DNA from: Chondrilla cf. caribensis
Lineage: Eukaryota > Porifera > Demospongiae > Chondrillida > Chondrillidae
Direction: 5' to 3'
Assembly: GCA_964020155.1 (NCBI GenBank)
Contig: OZ026562.1
Location: 2,647,501 to 2,711,500, forward strand
Length of the DNA stretch: 64,000 bases
The position numbers were made by a program, and so were the translations under genes. Of this stretch, positions 24,301 to 34,947 are shown one piece after another; positions within the stretch are counted from its first letter, which is position 1, and each line of letters begins with the position of its first letter. A model generated the notes under the pieces. That model was not told the DNA's origin. It did not search any database and saw only the letters and a list, made by a program, of their open reading frames with translations.

Positions 24301-27300
24301 TTTGCTGATGTACTCTGCAATAGTTATAGTATACGTACGTACGTAAAATCTACGTATATCTGACTACAGTAGAACCTCGTGCTTCAGACCACTCGAATAG
24401 CAAGTCAATGAGCTCAACTGTCATGTGGTCCTAATCCTGATTTTGACAGTGTATAGTGTAATACAGTGAACTAATTTCTGAACATGGCAGATAGTGGTCA
24501 TATTACCACAGTAGTTTTACAGAGGTGTTTTTTGAGTGGATTTCTATTGAACCTGTAATTCCACCTGGAATTTAAGATACAGTACACATAGTGAAAAACC
24601 ATCATTCTTAAAAATGATATGTGTTCTATGGTGGAAGAGAACATTATTCCCTCTGTATGTGTGTATGTATAGTTTCTTACACTTTTCTTACTATGAAATT
24701 GTTTATTGAAAGTATTGAAACCTGAATGAAAGCATAATGAGAGTGTGCATACACACACCCACACCCACACGCACGCATGCACGCACACAATGTACGTATG
24801 TAGTTTCCTAGGTATAGGTGTACGTTTCTCCACATTTATGTACACAGGAAAGGTAACTGTAAGTTTGTTGTTGGTATTATGTGGTTTACATACACGTGTC
24901 ATCCATGTGTTCCATACCTGCTAGTGGAAAACATTATGAAGTGTTCAATGGTGATATTTCCCCCATATACGCATGTAGATTTACATCCAATGCCGACGGA
25001 AGCTATCTGTGTGCAATTCAATGACCTGAGGTACGTTGTCTGTACTGTTTGTATTTCCATGTGCTGGAATGGGCTCTATCAGCACCACCTTCCTTCCAGG
25101 AATGATATTCTTCTCCTGCTTGACCTGAAAACTGGTTGCGATGCTTGTGACTTTGAGTTCCAATCACTAAAGTGAGTGTATCACCACCAAACACCTGTGA
25201 TGAGAACTGCACACTGCATATCGTGATGGTTAATCCTGAGATATTCAATGGGTAGAGTGTTGGGGTCCCTGTAAATAGTAACAGACACATTGGAACTACG
25301 TATATCCATTTTGTCCACCATAAAAAGGCTGTACATTGTTTAGAGGTAAGGATGGTTAGCTGTATAGGAGAGTCCGTTTTGATATCTCAAAAACTGTCCT
25401 TTTAATGGAGGTGAATTTATTATATACGTACGTATGTACTTTATTCCTAAGTCCTTCAATAGAGTCTTCACTGTGCATACATACGTACATCTGTATATGT
25501 GACTGTGTACGTATGTACACATACGTACATATACACAAAAGTGTGTACAGTGAGTAGTGGTTAGAATGTTTTAGATACTTATGTAAGTACATATGTCTGT
25601 ATATCAGGTATAGATATATGCATTTACATCAATGTATGATGTCATTTTACATCAACGAGTGGCAAGAAAGTACTGTACATGAGTGAATAGAAAATGGCAT
25701 ATTGGACAATTGTACTGATGGAGAATACTCATTCCAAACTTTTCGAAGATCCCATAGAAATGATAGTTGTATATACATACAGGCATGGATGACCGGGAAT
25801 GTACAGGTTGCTGCATGTTGGCAGTGATATTACTTTCAATCAGTACTGTAGCTCTGTGATGTCCTTGACCACTCAAGGGTAACACAGAATTGTTACAGAC
25901 AGTACATACCTTCACTCAAAAGAGCATGGACACTTGAAAACTCATTGATAATAGTGCATGATACGTACGTACATACGTAGGTGTAGTTTACACGTAATAG
26001 CCATTGTGTCTTGATCCGACACATTTTTATTCACATTTTGCATTAACCATCCCTAACTTTCTTAAGGCTGGGCTGTAATAGGTGGCTGAGAAGAGCTTAT
26101 TTTCAGCCAAAAGCATCAGAAATCTTCAACTAAATGATAAACTATCAGACGGCAGTTTATCCATGAATAGTATATATTCTACAGTAAACAGAGGTACCAT
26201 GTTATGCCACTCGTGTGTGTGTGTCATGTTACGTATGTATGTATGTATGATGTCCACACACAACCTCTATCATTGTAGCCTGTTTGATGAGAGCGTTGTC
26301 CTTTTCCACAGGCACCGTTATGAGGCTTTGCCACCTGAAAAACAAGCTACTGTGACATTACCAGGTACGTGCATATGTACGTACATACTATAGATGTCAA
26401 CCTTATGTACATATGTATGTAGATATGTACGTACTTTAGATCAATATGTACATACGTACGTATTATATGTATGTACGTAAAGTAGCAGTGTGTTGTTCAC
26501 TATAGTGTAGTCCAAGCATCAAGGAGGCTAGGTGCAGTAGATGTGTTCTCTTTGCTCACTGATTACTGAACCCTACTCAATACAGTGTATGCATGTATGC
26601 AATAATTGTTTTAAGGTACATTACACACATGTGTATTTCACATCTAATAATAATATATTAGAGGCTGTTTACTACAGTGTGAAATGAAGGTTGGGGTACC
26701 CTGACTAAGCTGACGAACTGCTTGGACGATTGTCATGCTTTTCAAACATTATTCTGTACCAAAACGCTCAAGTTCACCTATCTTATGCATAGAGACTACA
26801 TTTAGGACAAAATGATAGACTGAAGAGATTAATCTTTTAAGAATGTTAATAACATTTTTCTTTTATTCTTCTTACAGAAATCACGGCTTCACCAAAAGTG
26901 AGTCTTTCTTGTGTAATTTACATAGTTTGCAAACAGATCCGGTTAACTATTTGGTATTTTGTGTATTTGGTGTTGATAATGATTTGTAATGATCTTTTCC
27001 TCTTTAGCAGCAGGTATCAGCCAACTTACCACTTATGGAATCTGCGTCATTATCTGCAGTATGTTCCCTGGAAATGTGTTGGTTACTTGTCTATGTGTGT
27101 GTATGTGTACATTTGTAAACGTACGGGTATCCCCGTGTTTGTGTGTGTGTGTGTCTGTGTCTGTGTGTGTGTATGTTGTATGTGTGTGTGTGTCCGTGTG
27201 TGTCTGTGTGTGTGCGTGTGTCTGTCTGTGTGTGTGTGTGTGTGTATGTGTGTGTGTGTATCCATGTGTGCGTGTCCATGTCCGTGTCCGTGTGTGTGTG

Positions 27301-27412
27301 TGTGTGTGTGTGTGTGCATATTTTGTACATTTGGAACTTATTTTTTAAACCTTCTCAGAGAAAAAGAAGAACAGCAGGATTGGACAGTCCTTTCAAGAAG
27401 AAGAAAGTTTGA
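16843..27412 (+). CDS. DMAP1: DNA methyltransferase 1-associated protein 1 (SANT-domain chromatin subunit)
   Basis: Eighteen coding exons join in phase to about 450 codons: 16843-16938, 17014-17096, 17418-17541, 18567-18641, 18821-18859, 20712-20831, 21212-21271, 22230-22343, 22991-23118, 23285-23351, 23471-23542, 24009-24081, 24979-25030, 25100-25171, 26312-26364, 26878-26897, 27008-27058 and 27359-27412. Family signatures in order: MKRELYALL, RSWKWTTFTNPAR, the SANT-like region DDAWTKEETDWLFEL with FDLRFPVVHDRY and RSIEELKERYY, the basic helix KKEREKKQQDLQKLITAAD, a conserved FKSYDKSSGVTLRG stretch, and a basic C-terminus ending SPFKKKKV. Length is near the 467 residues of the human protein. 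Known role: subunit of the NuA4/TIP60 and SRCAP chromatin complexes and partner of DNMT1. Introns hold many GT and TACGTA microsatellites. Confidence 0.95.
18697..18742. repeat. (TG)n microsatellite
   Basis: A pure TG run in DMAP1 intron 4, upstream of the acceptor of exon 18821-18859. Confidence 0.9.
20925..21050. repeat. (GTAT/GTAC)n tetranucleotide array
   Basis: About 125 bp of gtatgtacgtatgtat-type tetranucleotides in DMAP1 intron 6. Frames on both strands give Tyr-Val-Cys-Met or His-Thr-Tyr repeats, which are artefacts. Confidence 0.92.
21338..21382. repeat. (TG)n microsatellite
   Basis: A pure TG run in DMAP1 intron 7. Confidence 0.9.
27135..27316. repeat. Compound (TG)n microsatellite
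   Basis: About 180 bp of TG with TC, CG and CA interruptions, lying just upstream of the acceptor for the last DMAP1 exon. Confidence 0.92.
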
Positions 27413-27710
27413 GACCTTTGCCTGAATTCTATATTGCACAATAATGACTAAATTACTGAATACATGCTGATTGATTGATGTTATACATGTATCAATATAA
27501 TTAATTTAATTCCCGAATGGCTGCATGGTGCAGTTATTGTTTATATTTTGATGAAATGCTTATTGTCGCAATATATACATGTAGTGAAACTTGTTGCTAG
27601 TAGACAGGTTGGGAGCATCGTATATATGTAATTTGTCCACTGCAGTGGGTTGTATATAATAATACATTTTACGAAAGTCCATTCTCGGCACCTCTTCAAA
27701 TTAATTATTA

Positions 27711-27911
27711 CAGGGGGACCTCTCTATAAAGGACACATTGGGACCAGTTATTTTGTCCGCTGTAGAGAGGTTGTCCACTCTTCAGAAGTGGAAAATGTAT
27801 AATTAGCACAATAGGGAAGTCTACTTCTGGTGCCTTAGAAAGCGTCCTTTGTAGGGAGGTAATTTCTATGGTGTCCTTTAATAGGAGTGTCCTGTAGTAG
27901 AGGTTCCACTG
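27711..27911. mobile_element. MITE, CAGTRGAACCTCTCTATAAA family (copy 3)
   Basis: Ends cagggggacctctctataaa and tagtagaggttccactg, with the same body (ggacacattgggaccag) as the copies at 4361 and 8941. It lies in the 900-bp intergenic gap between DMAP1 and gene B, which shows nothing else recognisable. Confidence 0.8.
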
Positions 27912-28314
27912 TATTACAATTCCTTATCTCTGGGGAGATATTTTCCAATAATCAACATTGTTAATTTTTATCCAGGTCATGCAAGTTGCATCGATCATTG
28001 AGTTAATTCTGCTGTATTTATACTGTATATATAATAATAAATCCAGTTGATTGGGTTAACATGCACAATGTCCCATACAGTTATACATGCACACTATCAT
28101 TGATCACATGTACTCAATACATTCTGCAAACATTCTGCAAACAATCATCAAATATTCTTACAACATGATTGCCGTACATCAGACTACATTATCAAAAGTG
28201 TCTATTGTGACTTATACTAGAAGTTAATTGGCCTAGAAGAATATTACAATTATTATATACTCAGTTGGCATATCATGTACATACTTGGCAAGAGTATAAT
28301 AGTTGACAGTGCCC

Positions 28315-31300
28315 TTAGTAGTAGCATTGATAACCAGTGTAATAGTCATAGTAGCAGTATTCGTAGCTTACGCTCGAGCTCGCTATAGCAGCAACTTCAA
28401 CTCCGACTACTATCCCAGCAATAACATAGGCACAGACACAGGATGCACTGCCAACAATGGTCAGTACAATACTAATGCCGGAAAACGTGGAAGCATTAGA
28501 TTCACGTGGACTAGCCACAGCCTGATACAGGAGATCGAGCAGAGATCAAAATTAAACATACCAAAATATTGTTGAACTACATGATAACGTCAGCTTACCA
28601 GGATAGACAAGATCAGAGCAGGGATGAGACAGATCAAAAATATTATATACACCCCACAGCACAGGAGGCCAAGGATGGAAAGAACAAGAGCAACAATGGC
28701 TATAGCACTGTGATCCTGTTCTGGAGTGGTCACAATAGTAGTGGCTGTTGGTTGGGAGGATACAACCACAGTGTTGGTAGTCATCTGAGCAGGTGATAAA
28801 AGTCAGTGTATGTAGAACCCCAAATAAAGTTAAGGATTGGTAATGGCATGTGGATATAACATGATTACAAGATTAAAAACAAACCACCAATTTAATCAAT
28901 AGCACATGATATATTAAGTACATATGTACTAGCAGGTCTCATACTTACTGCAGTCTGAGGAGTACCTGTAGAAAATGGAAAAACGCACAAACATCAAATA
29001 CATTAACTGCAAAATTTGTTAGGCATGTATGTATTAAATGCATGCTTATTAAAATTTATATTATTCTACATAGTATGTTATGATTACAATAGAACACTCT
29101 GATCATGGTTGCCCCATTCTAGCTAGGTACACCATCTCTGTACATGTCTATGGGGAAATAAGGAAGAACAGTCTATAGCTGGAATACTGATTACAGTTCA
29201 CACTGGACACTTAATAGCCATTTCTCACATCAAATATCTACTATATAATCTAAGACTGAGAAACCTAAAATTCAGTCTTGTCTCCAACCCATTCTCTCTA
29301 TAAAGGTGGCGGTCTTGTATCTTTAGACACAATTCCTTGACACTTCACAGACTACTGTAGTTCAAAATCATGTTACTTCGAAAATGTTCATTGTGTACGG
29401 ACATTACTATTATCTTTTACTGCTAAAGATGGTATTGGCGAGTCATCTCCTATTGAAGGTCATACATACTTGAGAAAGGTTGAGCAGCCATGTTTAAAGG
29501 CTGATAATTTCATACGATTATTATTAATGAAGGCAGATTGCCAAGAAAATGTATTGGCTCACATTGCATATGACGTATTTGTGACTATTGCATATTACGG
29601 TATATTAACAAGCAAACGAAGTTATTTGATCAGCCGGAATCCAAGGAATGCAATCAAAGATACCTAACCGCCTCCTTGTTGTAATAAGATAGCACCATGA
29701 GGTGACACAGAAATATTTTTATCACAATTCAAGCCAAAGGAAGTCACTGGTGGCAGTCACATAACTGCTCAGTTTCAGAGGCTTTGCCAGATTCCCCTAA
29801 GAATTTTCATTCATATACCACTGTCAGTCAACCTCTCAAGGAGTTTGAATCAGATACACATGCATAGTTGCCAATCAGTGCAGCCTGAATTCCTGGACAA
29901 AGAATCCAATTTTCCTGGATTTTACATTTCCCGGGACATTAGTATTTATCATAAGATGATTAGTTCACAGAAAGAAAAAACAATGAAAATGTTTCTGTTG
30001 CTGTGTTGAAAATCCCGACAATGTTCATGGCTCAGATATCAAGCTGATTATTAAGAACACAAGGCTTACATTTGAAGGAAAGCTGCACATGATGACCTCG
30101 TGGTAACTAACTTCATAACTTCCTAAATGGTGGTGCTGCATAATCAATTATGAATTGACCACACTACACAAACAGAAGCCTCATAAGTATCATGCACTTG
30201 GTAAATCTGGGTGAAATGGCAGCTATCCTGGACACCTGGACATAGTGTTCATTTCCTGGACAATCCAGGGAAAATCTGGACTGTTGGCAACTATACACAT
30301 GTGCTTCCATACAAACCTACTGTCAAACCACCATCTACCAAATAAGTAAGTTGATTTGAATCAGACGAGGGTATTCACAAAAATTAATGTACATAGTAAT
30401 TCAGCTAGAAGTTTTATTCCATACCCAAACCTATGTACTTGCCACATGATCATTCACTGTACCTTATCAGGCTTAGTTATTTTAAAATACATTTAGTCCA
30501 GTATATTTTGTTGAGAAGTTCATCAAGATCATGAATGGCTAGCATGTATATTATCATATTATACTACAAGTCATATAGTTTTGACACGGCCTGTTGGCCT
30601 CAAGACAAAAATTTTTGAAATTAATGGTAGTTAAATTCACACTGTTGACTTCCATGTACACATGCCTCAGGTCGACCCTTAAAACACAAGTAACGAAGTG
30701 TAATAGATATGTACTAGGTCAACATAGCCAAATGAAGGGTATACTGCCGGCTGTATGATATCAACCTGGAGGTAAGACAAAATCACTCAACAGCTAATGA
30801 TCGACACCATAATACAGCTCACCAGTGTATGGAGGTGCTGGGCTGTACCCCTGTTGGGATGGATGGGTCTCCAGATTGTAGCTTTGATTGAGATTCTCCT
30901 GCTTTTGGCGGAGATCAGAACGAGCAGGTTCATAACCTTGTCCGGGATATCCTAAAACGAAGAAGAGATGGTATAAATGGACGGTTTCGTAAACCACAAG
31001 TAATAAGGGGACACCGCTTATTCTTTCATAATTTCAACACTCCCGTTTTGTCATGCAGATCACGGTACGTAGACTAGATATGGTGTGCTTTCCCCGTGCT
31101 GCAAGGTACACTACTATTAGATCAAGACCTACTTCTCGAAAATGTGTTCAGAACCTAAAATAAGGTACAATTAGCAAAACAGCTAACAGCGTTAACAGCT
31201 AAAAGGTGTTTAAGCAATCTCGTCGCGATAATTGACCGTACTATTATAGACTAATTAAAATTTTTAGGTTAAATAAGTATGCCATCTGATTGTAGGAAGT

Positions 31301-31492
31301 ATGATTAGAAAGCAATACAACTAGTACTCCCAACTAGGGAAAAAAGTACACAGTATACCGGAATATATTATTGTAGGATCGGAGAATATACGTGATATAG
31401 GCGAAGTATACGCTACCAATTAAGCCGAAATTAATAACGATCGCAACATACAACCTTATTTCTATGATTTAAGTCTACTTACCAGGATCCAT
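28315..31492 (-). CDS. Gene B: small two-membrane-segment protein, paralogue of A
   Basis: Five exons join to 182 codons: 31483-31492 (10 nt), 30823-30951, 28949-28965 (17 nt), 28599-28784 and 28315-28521. The start is MDPGYPGQGYEPARSDL, close to gene A. The PPQQGY repeat has been lost: the exon now reads RQKQENLNQSYNLETHPSQ before QQGYSPAPPYT. Membrane segment 1 is IVALVLSILGLLCCG with CLIPALILSIL; segment 2 is SCVCAYVIAGIVVGVEV. The tail is Tyr/Cys-rich and ends YQCYY. Exon 4 ends at a GTAAGC donor in the same phase as the other paralogues. Function is unknown; a CD225/dispanin relation is a guess. Intron 2 (1.86 kb) carries a MITE. A relic of a DMAP1 exon lies 1.2 kb upstream, so B probably arose by duplication of the A-DMAP1 pair. 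Confidence 0.8.
29864..30294. mobile_element. MITE with ATAGTTGCCAA ends
   Basis: About 430 bp in intron 2 of gene B. The left end atagttgccaatcagtgcag and right end ctggactgttggcaactat are inverted; inner arms carry cctggacaa/ttgtccagg words. No coding capacity is seen. Confidence 0.65.
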
Positions 31493-32720
31493 AGTTGAAA
31501 ATATAGTTTTACTCCCCTGACGTTAGCGGTGAACACGGCTTAGGAATAGCACGTTAAGAATTTTTTTTCTATCCGGTTATCTGAACTAGATGTATCGACA
31601 CCATACACGTAACAAGTTGTAGTTGTGACAACCTATAGTGCATGGATGGTTTGCATAATTGAAAGTTTCCAATTCGCGAGCAGAGAGGAATATTGGAACC
31701 TAATACTGCAGTGTGTAGTGAGGGTAGAGTGGGGTATCTTATATCGACCATAGATACAGTCGACCATCCGGGAGGAAAATGGCTGACACACGTGACATGA
31801 GAGGAAGAAGTAGAGCGCAAATTATATCGCAAGGATTTAGAAGGGTAGAAGAATAATGCCGACTAAAATGGATATGATGAAAAGAAATGAAACCACTTGG
31901 AGGCGAAAAATGTCAAAGAATGATTGCCTGCGATGATGATTGGTAAATATTAAACCTTTCCCGCAATTGGCGAACTGCTGTCCGCCAATAATGATATTTA
32001 GAGTTCGCCAACGGAGATATTTTTTCGCCCCTGCCTTGCTAGGCACGGCATATGACATTTTGTGTTTATTTGCTTCCACCCGTGTCCGATGCTCCTGTTT
32101 TGGTTTGTTTTTAGTGTATCGTTATTCCTTGATTTGAATAATGATCGTTTTATCCCATCGATGGCCGCGGCCTCGTACTGCAGCTGTATGCATGCAGCCA
32201 ATTTTGTCACGTTTTTGATGTTATAACCTCCACAGACAGGAAATTCAATATCGAAATCCATTTGTCCGTAGCTAAGGACTACTGGTGTCTAAACATTCTT
32301 TACCACTTTCACCCTTCGGATAAATTTTTAAATCATCATCGATCATCCCTAAAATGTAGGCTGGTGTGCATTGGACCAACCCTGGTCTTACACTTTGTCT
32401 TAATATGCAAGGTATACAGTGGCATTATATTGAGGCTGTATGCAGGTGAATGTATAATTCAGTGCTATGTATGATACTTATAATACTACTCTAGTATTGT
32501 GGCATCATTTTAAATACATTATACATGTACCGAAGAAGACAACAATGTTTGTAAATGAATGTATAACATCTTGGATATAATCCTGTGACAGTATGTATGT
32601 TGCATGCATGCATTTGGGTTAAATACTTATATCATTTGCGGTTTCTGCCTATAATGTTGTATATGCATACTATACCCCATAGTTATTAAATATGTGTTTA
32701 TACACATACAAACTTCTAGG
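31493..32720. other. 5' flank of gene B, no gene seen
   Basis: No convincing exon or repeat was found. The ORFs on both strands show no similarity that I recognise. By geometry this should correspond to the 5' part of a duplicated DMAP1, but I see only the exon-8 relic downstream. Confidence 0.5.
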
Positions 32721-32832
32721 CATCTGCTATAAAGAAACAGAAATTTTGAGCATGAAACGATAACTTATGATGCCAAACATGAAAATTGGAGGGTGGAATA
32801 GTTGGAACGTCTCTATACTTTGGCACTCAAGT
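32721..32832 (+). pseudogene. Decayed copy of DMAP1 exon 8
   Basis: This stretch parallels the DMAP1 exon at 22230-22343. Shared words include tctgct, gttgagcatga (here ttttgagcatga), acttatgatgc versus gcttatgatgc, and agttggaacgtctctacagc versus agttggaacgtctctatact, followed by gcactc. It is preceded by an acceptor-like tctag. Small indels and in-frame stops break it. No neighbouring DMAP1 exons are evident, so it is a relic and not a gene. Confidence 0.75.
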
Positions 32833-33114
32833 ACTATATACATTTATCCATGTCTAATACCTGCCTAATAGTGAAACTTGCTTTCAGTGAAGTTGAAGTT
32901 TCATAAATTTTGTCAATACTAAGAGACACCATCGGAGTCAATTAAATGTTATGATTGGGTTCCATACAGGGACTCAGCGGTCACACACAGGTGGCCTAGC
33001 TACCTTACTGTGTACCATATTATGTAATTGAAATACAATGGCAATGTATAGATTCATGTGTGGGTAAACCAGTTGATGACAGGGATATATGTATATGTAT
33101 ACATCACTGGTCGA

Positions 33115-34440
33115 AGCCAAAACGGCCCTTGACCTCAGCATGAAATGACAGAATCAATCATGGCAGACAATGTACCAAGGTTGTGTGTACATGGAGTGGA
33201 TAATGGTGAATGTGGGTATGTGCATGGAATAATAAGATAATAAAAATTGTGGTAGCAATATACAATCAGAACAATACAATACATACATACATACATATTA
33301 CATACATAAATACAGATAAGCACCACTGACAGCACATAACACTGAACATCACTCAACACCACTGACAGCACATAGAATACACTAAATTGGGGGGGGACAG
33401 GTGGGCAAGTCTTAACTGCATGGCTTTATAAATGAAATAGGCAGTTTGATAGTTAATTGTGTGATTATGACTAGACATGAGAAATATAAATTTGTCTTTT
33501 GAACACATGGAATTGAAATGGTAACAATGTCTAGAGGCAAATGTAAAATACGTGGATCACAAGTGAGAGTAAAAGGACAATCAACCAGAAAGTGAATCTC
33601 ATCCTCAATAGAATCAGTTGTACAAATCGGGCAAGTGCGTTCATGTACAGGTTTTGGAGGCTTGCAGTGTTGCCACATTTTAATCATAACCTTGTGATCA
33701 GATGTGCGAAATTTGGTGTATGCCTGTCTGATTTTAGGATTGGTGATAGTTGTAAGATATTGTTCTGTGACCTGAGCATCAACCTTGAACAGTCTATAAG
33801 TTCTCAACCTGTTCCCCCCGGACTGAGTAAGACCCTGGTCATTGTTGATAACAGATGACGTTCTCTGTAAGGATTGATCCCCAAGTTGCTGAAGGGTTGC
33901 TTCCAAACAAGGAAATGTCAGGTCTAAATTAAAACCAAGATCAGTAAACATTTCCTTAACTCTGTGAAACCAAGTATTGTGACCCCAAAAACTCATTTGT
34001 GGAGATAATTCCAGTGTCTTCTGGATCAAAATTGGAGTATCAGATGACATTATACGATATAAATAATTCAATACAAGTGATGAACAGTGATATAATATAT
34101 TATGTATGCCACATTCAGCTAGAATAGCGACATTGGTGCTGGTGTGGGAGACTCGTAAGATAAATTTATAATATTTCATCAGAACAATCTCTAGTGGAGC
34201 AAGATCATAAAGGCCCCAGATATCAGCGCCATACAAGAGTATGGGCTTAATCAATGTAGTAAATAGATGGTGAAGAACATTAAAATTAGTAATATTAAGT
34301 GAGATAATTTTAATTTGCAAATGGCTCAAAGATTTGATAGATTTGGATTGAATATTAGAAATGCATTCATTAAATTTACCATTCCAACTCAGCCAGATGC
34401 CTAGATATTTGAATTTATCGACAATTTGTAATTTTCTATC
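33115..34440 (-). pseudogene. 5'-truncated LINE: C-terminal part of a reverse transcriptase ORF
   Basis: The open frame runs in from about 34440 (FKYLGIWLSWNGKF) to the stop at 33412. It holds the post-RT region typical of non-LTR elements (TTLIKPILLYGADIWG) and a C-terminal zinc-binding cluster (CPICTTDSIEDEIHFLVDCPF-like, with CxxC and H/C spacing). The catalytic RT core is missing. A 3' flank of about 300 bp follows and ends near a gccaaaacggccctt word. The open frame is long, so decay is recent. Truncation at the 5' end is the usual outcome of target-primed reverse transcription. Confidence 0.82.
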
Positions 34441-34947
34441 TATACGTATTTACGTGTCTATCTATATATAATATAGATATATAGATATATACGTACTAAG
34501 TTAACTAATAGCTTGCACAGATCTAGAACAACAGTTGAGGGTATACAAAATACTGCCATGATGTACAAAATCTGTACAATTATACTTAGTACTATGATAG
34601 TCTATAATAAAGCCCATTGGCTAGTCACTGTCAATAAAACATGTATATATTGAGTACATAACCTGTACAGATAGCTGGTAAATTCATGCAACATGTTCAT
34701 GATGATGAATTATGACTATATCAGAATCTGAATCAATCAATTTGCATTAGTCAGAAGTAATGATTAATAATATGACCAAATGCATGCTAATCAATTTTTG
34801 CAGCAAAAAAACATGTCCAAAAAATATTGAATAAATGTCAAACAATAATATTTTATAGTATTTTCGAAATTGGACTGTATCCATTCCACACAAGTTTTGT
34901 ATACTAGTAATCAAATTAATGGTATGCTGGTTTTGCCTTGATGCCAA

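Noticed and set aside
27083..27425. Cys-Val and His-Thr repeat ORFs
   Set aside because: They are translations of the (TG)n/(CA)n microsatellite before the last DMAP1 exon.
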